This document shows positions 33,005 to 41,700 of a DNA stretch of 64,000 nt, in pieces. The notes below the pieces were generated by a model. It worked only from the letters and a program-made list of their open reading frames with translations, ran no database searches and was not told where the DNA came from. Both the position numbers and the translations under genes were made by a program. Position 1 is the stretch's first letter. Each line of letters opens with the position of its first letter. The stretch lies in assembly GCF_030936135.1 (NCBI RefSeq), contig NC_082605.1:15086261-15150260 (forward strand), written 5' to 3'. This DNA is from Gavia stellata (Eukaryota > Chordata > Aves > Gaviiformes > Gaviidae).

Positions 33005-33029
33005 GCCGAGGCGGGGCGGGGGGCACTGA
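32997..33029 (+). other. Possible upstream ORF in the RPP14 5' leader
   Basis: ATG inside the palindrome opens a 10-codon ORF (MATPRRGGGH, stop TGA 33027-33029). It is relevant only if transcription starts upstream of 32997, which the sequence does not show. It is out of frame with RPP14. Confidence 0.25.
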
Positions 33030-33072
33030 CTCCGCGGGGCCGCCGTAGAAGGCTGGAGGGCTCCGCGCCGCC

Positions 33073-33077
33073 ATTGG
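33073..33077 (-). promoter_or_regulatory. Inverted CCAAT box of the RPP14 promoter
   Basis: ATTGG on the + strand in the context GCCGCCATTGGCTCGGCG, a typical NF-Y site in a GC-rich TATA-less promoter. Its closeness to the ATG suggests the 5' leader is very short or that transcription starts over this site. Confidence 0.5.
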
Positions 33078-33117
33078 CTCGGCGGGGGCGCGCGGCAGTA
33101 CGCGGCCTGCAGGGCGG

Positions 33118-33203
33118 ATGGCGCGAGCGGAGCCGCCGGCCGCCACCTTTGAGCGGCGGGTGCTGCGGAGCGCCGCGGAGCACCACTACCTGCGCGTCCG
33201 CCT
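33118..33203 (+). CDS. RPP14: RPP14 coding exon 1
   Basis: ATG 33118 to donor [20 protein letters not shown] to LRVR plus two bases of Leu. GC-rich, inside the CpG island. Confidence 0.93.
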
Positions 33204-35576
33204 GTGAGTGAGTGAATGAGCGAGCGTGTGTGTGATCCGCCCCGCGGCCGCCCCCCGCCGCCGCGGAGCCCCGCTAGCCTGCCCTCTGCTCTGCTTCCCC
33301 GCAGGGAGCTGCCGGACGGCGGGGCCCGGCCGAGCGTCGCGCAGTTCAAGCAGCTGGTGGTGTCGGCGCTGAGGGAGCTGCACGGAGAGGTGGGCCGGGG
33401 CCGGGGCCGGGCTCCTTCCCTCGGCTGGCGGCTTCGCGCTGGGCCCAGGAGAGCCGTGCGGGAGCGGCCGGTGGGCCCCTGGCTTCCGCGGTGGGCTCAG
33501 CCCCCTGAAGTCTGCCCGTCTGGCCGCAGGGCAGTGTCCGAGCCGGCGGGGAGAGCGGTCGAGCTGGCGGTGCGCTGAAGAGGCAGGCTGGAGCCTTGGG
33601 CCTGCGGAGGCAGGATAAGTGTCTTCGGTTCGCCTCTGCGTTAACCTGTTACTTGCTCTCCAGCCCATGCTCTAACTTTCTTAATGAAGCTGGGGTTGTA
33701 CGTGTTGTCTTAGCGTCTATAGTCAAGTGGCTCCGGCCTACCTGGCTTTTAGAATTTGGGGTATTGATGCTTTCACTGCAGTGAGGTTCTAAAAGGAGAA
33801 CCACAGGATGGGAACAGCTTCTTGGACAGGGAAGTCCACAGTACTATTCTTGCTGTGTTTGTGGTATTGCTGGGTAACTTTAAGCAAGTCATATTGCTGC
33901 TGGGCCCCTGTTTCTCCAGCTTTAATGTGGAACTAAAAGTGGCTTCTGCCTAAAGAGCTCTGAGAGGAAGGGTCCTGTATAAAATCTAGTGGTGGTGTGG
34001 CTAAAACACTCGTGAGATTTGAGTGTAACTATAACACCTTTAATGACATCACGTGCTGGCAGTGAATTCACTTGCTTATAAACCACTATAAGAGCATAGG
34101 ATGGTACTTTATTTAATAATGTATTTTTTCATAGGTTGGAGCAGCTTTGCCTGTTGACGTCTTAACATATGAAGAAAAAACTCTGTCTGCCATATTAAGA
34201 GTTATTAGCAGGTAAGGTACAGTAGGTACACACTTCAGATACTGCCATGAAAATATTTTTCATAAGAAAACAGAACTCTTAAGCTAAGAATGGTCTTTGA
34301 AAAATTGAGCCTAACTTGCAGGCATCTGCATACAGCATGCAGAAAATAAATAAAAATTCACTAAGATTTGGTAACCTACATGCACCAGTACATTATTCCT
34401 GCTTTAAAACAGAATGGTCTGACAGCAACTAAGCACCTTTGAAATATGTGGCTTTAAATCTCTTTCTATAGTAAAGATGGGTACGGTTACCGGATTCAAA
34501 TGGTAAAGACAAGTGCAGGTGATTTAGGGGAAGAAGGAGCTTAAATGCACAGAGGGATGCTGGTAAAGTGAACTCGAAAAGATTACAGTATGTATCTCTG
34601 TATGTCAAGGACAAGAGACTGCAGTCATTGCAATAACCCTTCAGGGCACAGTGTTGCTATTAGAACTCATTGATGAAATTCCCTGCTGTTAAACTCAGTT
34701 AAGGTTATGTTACTCTTTATGTAACGTGTTTTTATTTAAGATACTTATGCTGCAGGAAAACAGAGAAAACCAAATTTTATTAATATATTTTGTCTTCTTT
34801 TTACTTAGTGGCCTCGTCAAGCTGTGGAGTGCTCTAACATTGCTGGGCTTCTACCAGAACAGGAGGTGTGCCTTTCGAGTGCTGCAGGTAAAGCCCTGCG
34901 GGGACTGGATGGCTTCCCCCAAATGTCAGTTCTTGCTCTAAGGTTGTCTGGCTAGCTGAGCACACTGCCTCTTCATAGAAAGATGGCCTAGATGCAAAAA
35001 CATCTTGGTTTGGGAATGAAATGCTTTTCAGTGCAGGTGTGTAGGCCTGTGTAAGTAATTCTTATCTTGTAATGAATCTTGTGAAATGTGCTGGTAGTGG
35101 CCGTCTCATTAATTTACGGTTTCATTCCAGTGAGATCTGATCTCATTAATACATCTGCAAGAAAATAATTTCTGGGAAGTTTTGTTCTTGGCCCACATCT
35201 TGGTCCAATCTTTCATTCTCACTACCCAATTTCTTCCCTTTCTAATAGTCGCTGACCTCATTTAAAAATGCGTGCATGAACATGCACTTCCAGAGCTTAT
35301 TTTTTCCTGAATGAGTTCCAAGAATTCTTTGTCTCGGAAGCAATGGATAAACAAAAATCTGCTTGGACATAGCTCTAAATTTTTAATCTTTTATGTAAAA
35401 GGGAAATTTAAGTATTTTCAACTTTGCGTGCATTTGATGGTGTTTTGTTGTGGTGTGGTTTTTTTTTTAAAAATGCTTTAGTTTGTTTCTTGCTTTGTGT
35501 TTGTTTCCCCCCAAACTAGACATCTCCATTTCTTCTTGCGTTATCTGGGAACAGTAGAGAACTAGTCTTGGACTGA
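33118..35576 (+). CDS. RPP14: Ribonuclease P/MRP protein subunit p14, first cistron of a bicistronic mRNA
   Basis: Joined exons: 33118-33203, 33305-33389, 34135-34211, 34809-34887, 35520-35576, giving 127 residues, close to the human protein's 124. All introns are GT-AG. RPP14 is a nuclear/nucleolar subunit of RNase P, which trims the 5' end of pre-tRNA, and belongs to the Rpp14/Pop5 family. The most conserved blocks seen are [37 protein letters not shown] and [17 protein letters not shown] at the C-terminus. The ATG is the first in the exon frame, in a mediocre context (C at -3, G at +4). The encoded protein has no internal Met. HTD2 follows in the same last exon. Confidence 0.96.
33305..33389 (+). 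CDS. RPP14: RPP14 coding exon 2
   Basis: One base completes Leu, then [17 protein letters not shown] to LRELHGE. Acceptor CCCGCAG, donor GTGGGC. The intron before it is only 101 bp and very GC-rich. Confidence 0.95.
33390..34134 (+). other. RPP14 intron 2
   Basis: 745 bp. It starts in the CpG island and becomes AT-rich after about 33620. Nothing else was recognised. Confidence 0.9.
34135..34211 (+). CDS. RPP14: RPP14 coding exon 3
   Basis: [15 protein letters not shown] to LRVIS plus two bases of Ser. This is a highly conserved core block. It also holds an out-of-frame ATG at 34169 opening a 9-codon ORF. Confidence 0.97.
34212..34808 (+). other. RPP14 intron 3
   Basis: 597 bp AT-rich intron; nothing was recognised. 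Confidence 0.9.
34809..34887 (+). CDS. RPP14: RPP14 coding exon 4
   Basis: One base completes Ser, then [15 protein letters not shown] to CAFRVLQ. Acceptor TACTTAG, donor GTAAAG. Confidence 0.97.
34888..35519 (+). other. RPP14 intron 4
   Basis: 632 bp intron, GTAAAG donor and ACTAG acceptor; nothing was recognised. It separates the RPP14 core exons from the exon that contains the whole HTD2 ORF, so splicing choice here could in principle give an HTD2-only mRNA. Confidence 0.85.
35520..35576 (+). CDS. RPP14: RPP14 last coding exon portion and stop
   Basis: [18 protein letters not shown] then TGA at 35574-35576. The same exon continues into HTD2 without an intron. Confidence 0.97.
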   Translation, partial: TSPFLLALSGNSRELVLD

Positions 35577-35618
35577 ATGCAGTTGTTGGTTTGGCTGTAC
35601 GAAGCAGAAGTTGCTTGA
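35577..35618 (+). other. 13-codon ORF filling the RPP14-HTD2 spacer
   Basis: The ATG directly follows the RPP14 TGA (TGAATG) and is in the same frame. It encodes [13 protein letters not shown] and stops with TGA at 35616-35618, one base before the HTD2 ATG (TGAGATG). Its start context is weak (T at -3, C at +4). It may be chance, or part of how ribosomes reach HTD2. Confidence 0.4.
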
Positions 35619-35619
35619 G

Positions 35620-36126
35620 ATGTTGCAGCCCTTCAGGCGTGGAATTTCTGGAGGGGATTTCCGACAAAGAGCCTTGACAAAGCTAACATTTATCAACTCC
35701 CTGCTTGGACGTCCCTTCCTTCAGAGTTTACACATAAAAGTTGGAGACAAAGCTGAACTTACCAAAACTTTTACACAGAATGATATTGTTACTTTTTCTG
35801 ATTTAACAGGTGACACAAATCCTTTGCATTTAAATGAAGATTTTGCAAAGAAATCTAGGTTTGGGAGAACTATTGTACATGGAGTTTTGATCAATGGACT
35901 TATTTCTGCAGTTCTGGGTACTAAAATGCCTGGTCAAGGTTGTGTATTTCTTTCTCAGGAGATCCGATTTCCAGCTCCTTTGTATACAGGTGAAGAAGTC
36001 ATAGCTGCCGCAGAAGTTAAACGACTGAAGGGTTCTATTGCACACATTTCAGTATCATGTAAAGTCAAAGAAAGTGGAAAGACCGTTATGGAAGGGATGG
36101 TGAAAGTCATGGTGTCAGACAGTTAG
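35620..36126 (+). CDS. HTD2: Mitochondrial hydroxyacyl-thioester dehydratase type 2, second cistron
   Basis: Uninterrupted 168-codon ORF, the same length as the human protein, starting at ATG 35620 (G at -3). A reading that begins at the upstream TTG 35611 is not needed. It catalyses dehydration of 3-hydroxyacyl-ACP to trans-2-enoyl-ACP in mitochondrial type II fatty acid synthesis. Residues 1 to about 38 are basic with few acids ([12 protein letters not shown]), fitting a mitochondrial targeting peptide. The MaoC-like hydratase 2 motif is seen at about 55-75: [21 protein letters not shown], with the catalytic Asp65 and His70 pair intact. A second conserved stretch is [10 protein letters not shown] (81-90). 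It lies 43 nt downstream of the RPP14 stop, in another frame and in the same exon, as in other vertebrates. Confidence 0.96.
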   Translation: MLQPFRRGISGGDFRQRALTKLTFINSLLGRPFLQSLHIKVGDKAELTKTFTQNDIVTFSDLTGDTNPLHLNEDFAKKSRFGRTIVHGVLINGLISAVLGTKMPGQGCVFLSQEIRFPAPLYTGEEVIAAAEVKRLKGSIAHISVSCKVKESGKTVMEGMVKVMVSDS

Positions 36127-38035
36127 AGCTGTTGATCCTGTGCTGCTTTATTATAAAGGCCAGAAATGTATGCTTGGTTTTGACTGTGTCTTTTTACGTG
36201 ACATCACTTAATCCAGTAAATTTGCAACAAAAAACTTCCAAAGGATTTCAAAGACAGTGCACAAACTTAATCTCGATAGAACTGCATTAAACTTAGAGCT
36301 TTTCATTTTTCCCTGCGTACTTCCAAGATGAAATCAATGGAACTAGGCACTTACTGTGACAAAAGTGGCACGTTTACCTGGGCCTTTGCTCTGCTCCAGT
36401 GGGAAGTCTGGAGTGGCGGGGCTTATATTGAGGCTGTTCTTTTTGCCAAAATCACAGTCCACTCTAGCTGAGTTCAGTTAAAACTTGTTCCCTCTTTACA
36501 AGGTAGTTGTATTGCTAACAAGCACCGGAGGGAGGGGACAATTCTGTGTGTTCAACAAGCAGAACAGAAGTGGAGGTACTGACCCACACGTACTGCAAGA
36601 TCTGTTGCCATCTGCATGGCAGCTCTAGCTGATGTTGGTGCAGTGTGTTCTTTTGCAGTGTTCTAGCTAGTAAAGCCTTCCTTAGCTCTGCAAATAAGTA
36701 GTAGTCAGCCTTCACATAAACAATATGCTCTGCCTGATTCTGCTGGAGATGTGGCTTTCATAATACTTTCAAATTCTTGAGATACCTTACAAAACCTGAT
36801 GATTAGCAAAGAAAAAAATGCCTTTAATGATAAATGTCTCTGAAACTTGCCTCCCAGAAGTAGAGTGAAGGAGGCTTTTAAAAAGCTGTATTGTCACTTG
36901 TACTTATTGCCTCTGTATGTTCCTGTGGGCAAGACAAACAGGGGCAATTTTGTTGAGTACTAACTACGTGGCTTCTCTTTGCTTATTTGACTGAACATGT
37001 ATTCCCCTTTGCCCACTGAAAGTACCTTGGTTGCTGGTAAAGTAGGCTTTTCGTAAATTCATTAGTTATTCATCTGGGTTAAATTATTTTAGTACCAATG
37101 TAGGATTACTATACAGTAAGAAACTTTTTTTCAGGAGTGATGGGGAGTAGAAGTACACACTGTCTTCAGTTGGTGGCTCATACAATTTTCTGGCAAAACT
37201 TCTGTTATCCCCCCATCTTCTCTGCAGCAGAAATGCATCCATAACTTTTCTTGGCTGCAAATAATCTCAAAAGTTGTTTGCTATGAAAAGAGAGTTTGTC
37301 CTCAAACTGTGATGAAAGCTACTGCTAAAACAGTTACTCTCTCTGGGTGTGATGTCTTGTTCTTAAATGCAGCTGCACTGTAACAACAAACCCCAGGTGT
37401 TAAGTCAAACTAGAGCAGAGGGAGGGGTACTGTTTAAGCTGTTTGACTTCGCTATGCCCTCTCTTTTCAAAGCATGGGGTTTGGCCTGTTCACAGCACAA
37501 GTACTTTGCGAGAGCTTTCCTTATCTCTTGTCTGTAGGGGTTGCTTCGCTTCCCGTTTCCTTTTCCTCTGCCCTGGGTCATTGCCTGAACACTGCCTTTT
37601 GCTGTACAAAACACTGTTTTTCAAAGCAGGCATGCTCATTCCCGTGTTCCTTGTTCACCTGCCTCTCTAGATGGGACGTCGTCATGTTAATGCCTGTTCA
37701 CAAAAGGAATCAAATCTGTATCTGACTTCTTGGGTCACTATAGAAGAAGCAGTTTGGAAAGAGTCAAGATTGCTGTTCCAGCCTGAGATTTAGCTCCTTA
37801 ACTACAGCGCACAGTGCATTTTCCTGCCAGTCTGGAGCTGCCAGACAGAGGAGGCTGTTTACGGTAACTGAAGGGTACGACAAACTCAAGCTCTGTGGTC
37901 TGACTGAACATCTCAAGTGAGATTAATTCCTGTACGCGGTGTAGAAAGACAAACGGAAATACAGACAAGCGTTCAACAGGCCGTAGGTTCCCAAGTGCCA
38001 AGTAACACTGAAATAAAGAGTTTTCTACACTGCTG
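36127..38035 (+). other. Probable 3' UTR of the RPP14/HTD2 mRNA
   Basis: 1.9 kb without coding signal. An ATTAAA variant lies at 36286-36291 and the first canonical AATAAA at 38012-38017. Either could end the transcript. Short ORFs here are not supported. Confidence 0.55.
38012..38017 (+). terminator. Candidate poly(A) signal of RPP14/HTD2
   Basis: AATAAA followed by GAGTTTTCTACACTG. It is the first canonical hexamer after the HTD2 stop and lies only about 600 bp before PXK exon 1. Confidence 0.5.
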
Positions 38036-38515
38036 CAATGAAAGCTAGGCTGTGGAACTCAATTTAAGAACTTTAAATCTCTGTTTAGAAAAAAAACCCG
38101 AAAACCCTAAAATCTACGAATTGGATAGAAGATACTGTATGCTGTTTGATTTTGGATGATCGTTTGACTAAAAAAAAAACCCCAAAAGGTAAAGAGCAGC
38201 AAGTGCGCCGGCCCTTTTAAGTTCCTCCCTCTCTGCGAGGACCAGCGGTGTCTCGGGGTGTCTCGGCAGCTGAAGCTACCGCAGCCGTTCGCGCCACCGG
38301 AGCGGCTCGGGGCGCCGGGCAGCGGGGCGACTCGTCCACTGCGGGGCACCGGGCAGTCCCGTGCGCTCTGCCGGCCCCCCAGCTCCCTCCCCCGTTCCTG
38401 ATCCCGGGGGACGGACCGCGCCGTGCCCCGCCGCCGCCCGCTCCCGGGGCCGAGAGCCGCCGCGCGAGGCCGGGCCTGCCCCGAGCGGCCGCGCGTGCGG
38501 GCGGCGGGCGCGGCA

Positions 38516-38532
38516 CGGCGCCCCCTGGCGGC
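38516..38532 (-). promoter_or_regulatory. CTCF-like binding site upstream of PXK
   Basis: The + strand reads CGGCGCCCCCTGGCGGC. The reverse complement GCCGCCAGGGGGCGCCG matches the CTCF core (CCASYAGRKGGC) with one mismatch. It lies 120 nt before the PXK ATG, between PXK and the RPP14/HTD2 gene. The call rests on motif similarity only. Confidence 0.5.
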
Positions 38533-38651
38533 CGGCGGCGCTAAGGCCCGGCGGCGGCGTCGCGGCGCTGCCGTGTTGACAGCGGCGGCCGCGCCGGGAG
38601 CTGCCCCGGGAAGCAGGTTGGCGGCGCCGGGCTCCCGCTCCCCGCCCCGGT

Positions 38652-38753
38652 ATGGCCTTCATGGAGAAGCCGCCGGCCGGCAAGGTGCTGCTGGACGACA
38701 CGGTGCCGCTGACAGCGCAGATCGAGGCGAGCCAGAGCCTGCACTCCCACACG
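38652..38753 (+). CDS. PXK: PXK coding exon 1
   Basis: 34 codons, MAFMEKPPAGKVLLDD to QSLHSHT, donor GTGAGC. The start context is good (G at -3, G at +4). A second in-frame ATG is codon 4. It begins the PX domain. Confidence 0.95.
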
Positions 38754-41700
38754 GTGAGCGGCGCCGGCCAGCGGGCAGGCCGGGCCGCGGGGGGCGGCGG
38801 GAGCGGCCGGTGCCGGGGCGGGAGGACAGGGGTAGCGAGGTGAGGTAACGGGAGGAAGCCGGGGGGCGCGGGGGGGGGTGCCCGGGGCGGTGTCCGGGGT
38901 CCGCGGGGCCGGGCCGGGGCACGGGCGGTGCGGGGGGGGGGGGAGCGGGGCTGGGCGGGGGCCTGCGGCTCAGCCCGGCAGGAGCGAGGCCGAGGGTAGC
39001 GGGAGGCGGGGAGGGCGCTGGGGCAAGGCCCGGGGCAGTTGTGGGGAGCGGGTGGGCTGGGGCTGTGCGGGGGCCTGGGCAGCTGGTGTGGTGCTGAGGG
39101 GGTGAGGGTGAAGCGGTGGGGGGGGCCGCGGGGCCGAGACCCCGGGAGCGCGGGTTTCACCTCCCGCGCAGCCGGGCAGCCCCTCCGATGGGGATGTGGC
39201 GGTGCCGCCGTTGCCCGGTCTCCTGCAGCGAGCCGGCAGTTGTTCGGCTCCTTCTCCTCCTTTCTGTTAGGCGGGTTTTCCTTCCGCAGCCTGCCGCGGC
39301 TCCCGGTGGTGGTACCGCCTCGGGTCTGCGGGCTGCAGTCGGTGCCCGGGCTCCGGGTTGTCTCGGACTGGCGTCCGCTCAGAGGGAGGCCTTGTGCCTT
39401 CTGACCAAAAAAGTTGTCGTAATTTCTGTTTTTCTCGGGGTCTGTTGCAGCGTTTGGAGCAGAGATGGGTTCTGGTTGCCTCATTTCGGTGGCTGAGATG
39501 AAGTTACATTTGAACGGGCCACATTTGCCTCCGGGGCGTACTGTGCGACTGTAGTGAAGGCTGTAAAGCTGCAGAGACGTTAACTGAGGGTACAGCCCCG
39601 CTTACTTTGCTGTGGGGAGTGATGACACTCAGCAGAATGAGCCCTACTGTGACTTTTGTATAAGTCACAGATTAATTCTTCTGGGATGTCTAGTACACAT
39701 GCACACCGTCTCCATAAGAATTGTACTGTCTTTGAGCATGCAGTAATAGTCCAAATTTCATAATCTCCTGTTTGCAGTTATTTTCCACTTTAAAAACTAG
39801 GTTTACTTATGGTATGACCAAGCAGTACTGTGAATCAGAGAGAGAGCTGGCTGTCACTCTGATTCCTGCTTTAGCTGAGGGCAGGGATGCTGGGCTAAAA
39901 AGGAGGCCAGGGGTACTTCAGCCCCAGGTATGCTAGCAGGAAGCATGTTTTAAATGGAGAGAGGGTGTTCCTTCTGCCCTTTACACAGCTCTGATTCCTG
40001 CCTTGGTGATCTCTCTTCCTGGTTCCTTGCATCTGGTGAATACTCTTAACTTGAATGACAATAATGGTAGGTTCACCACGCGATACACAACTAATCTGTA
40101 GACTGTCTTATTAAATACTCTTCCTATAAGTAATCTGCACTTAAGTGTTTTTTGTGTGAGGAACTCGCATTAACTAATGTTGCAGTCTTCCTCTGAACAG
40201 AAGTTGTGTATGAGAAATTGTCCAGCAGATCTTAGGAATCTAGGAGGCTATGGCTCTCAACTGTTGCAACTCCTCTTATAAATAAAACCAATGAGGTTTA
40301 TTTTCTGGCAAGCCTAATACTTTTTACCTGTTTCAATAGCTGAGGGGTGCATGTCCCAAGTCCTATGAGAAGTTGTGTAACTTCTAATACTCCCCAGTTA
40401 GCAGTCCAGATTACAGTTTCACTGTTAACTTGTTTCCATCCTGCCTTATTACACTTTTTTGCTAGTGCAAATGACAATAGCTTTTTGTGTTCTTGCCTTT
40501 GGTTTGCATGATTCTGGTTGGGGGAAAAAAAAAAGTCACAAAATTCTTTTAGAATGAGAACTTGGAAGTAGTTTTTCAATCCAGACTCTGCGTGTGTGTT
40601 GTCTTGTCCGGGTGAGTGTGATAGCAAATGTTGCTCCCCCCTCTGTCTTTCATCTCTGTGTTCTGTTACTAACGGATGTTCAGAAAAAAATCTGTACTGA
40701 TTTGTTCTGATCTTTTGTTAATAACAGAATGCTGGCGCACTGTGCCTTTTGATTTAAAATCTGTCTCTAAGATACATCTATTAGTAATTGTTTGTTTTAC
40801 TGCAGAAGCCCTGTTGATAGTTGAAAGATGGCTTGAAGTGTGCGTAGCACAGATGGTTTATATAGAGGCAGTGTGGGATAACAAAATACAGGAAGCCATA
40901 ACACAGACTTGGTTTCTTGTTTGATGTAAGTCAACTATTTTGTCATTTTGGACACTTCATCTTAATGTCTCTGGTATCTGAATAATTTGTTTATTGGTGG
41001 ATGACACTGTCCCCGATTTGAACTTTCCTGGTTTAAATAAGCCACACAAACAGATCCTTGTGTTTGAAAAGGTGTGTAAATGAAGCCCCTCTAAGAAATA
41101 AGGGTTGAAGTGCTTTTGTGGGGCATTAAGACTGTATTTTACTTTGTCATGTTATAGATGTAAGGAAGTAGGTTGTCATTAACTGAGTGCATTTTGGGTT
41201 TGTTCCTCATCCTACCTCAAAGTGATATCTTCAAAAGGTGTAGACCTATACAATTCTTCATCTCAAACTAATGTTAGGAGAATTTGGTCTTCACATGCTA
41301 GACTTGTTCTAAAGCTGAAATACAAAGGCATCTATGAATAAATTTTCTATTCTTTTGTCAGCAGTATCTATTAAGGTTTTATAATGCTACTTAGTGTTGC
41401 AAGAATTGCTTTAAACTTGCACTTACAGTTTTTTTCCTGTACATCACTGCTTGTAAAAGCACTCACATGAAGATGATTTAGGCCCAGGTTGGGCACAACT
41501 TTAGCGTGGCAACTGAACTAGTAATAATGTAAACCTTCTATGGGTGCTGAAAATAGCCAGTCTTCTGAATAACCAGCTAAGGAAAAGGTGAAGAATTTCA
41601 GGAAAAGATCTGTAGACATGGTGAAATACCATGCAGAAGACCAAAGCTTGTGTCAAATGAATAGTTTGCTTGTCTATTGTTCTAAGCAGCTTCTGTTAAT

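Larger units (their letters stand above)
32560..33600. promoter_or_regulatory. CpG island with the RPP14/HTD2 promoter
   Basis: About 1 kb of GC- and CpG-dense DNA in an AT-rich surrounding, spanning the first two RPP14 exons. It has no evident TATA box. An inverted CCAAT box (ATTGG, 33073-33077) lies 40 nt before the RPP14 ATG, and a GC box (GCGGGGCGGGGG) lies at 33011-33022. The several long ORFs on the minus strand are effects of base composition. Confidence 0.85.
38200..39400. promoter_or_regulatory. CpG island with the PXK promoter and first exon
   Basis: About 1.2 kb of very GC- and CpG-rich DNA beginning shortly after the upstream gene ends. It contains a CTCF-like site (38516-38532), PXK exon 1 and G-rich runs at the start of intron 1. 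No TATA box. Long ORFs on both strands here (up to 402 codons on the minus strand) are base-composition artefacts. Confidence 0.85.

Noticed and set aside
32439-33668. Several minus-strand ORFs (235, 198, 160 codons) over the RPP14 CpG island
   Set aside because: Same composition effect: overlapping frames are all open at once. No splice-supported or family-like sequence was seen.
35611-35619. HTD2 start at the TTG codon 35611
   Set aside because: The ATG at 35620 gives exactly the family length of 168 residues; a non-ATG start is not needed.
38276-39484. 402-codon minus-strand ORF over the PXK CpG island
   Set aside because: Proline-, arginine- and alanine-rich low-complexity product caused by GC-rich DNA with few stop codons; it overlaps PXK exon 1 and has no domain.
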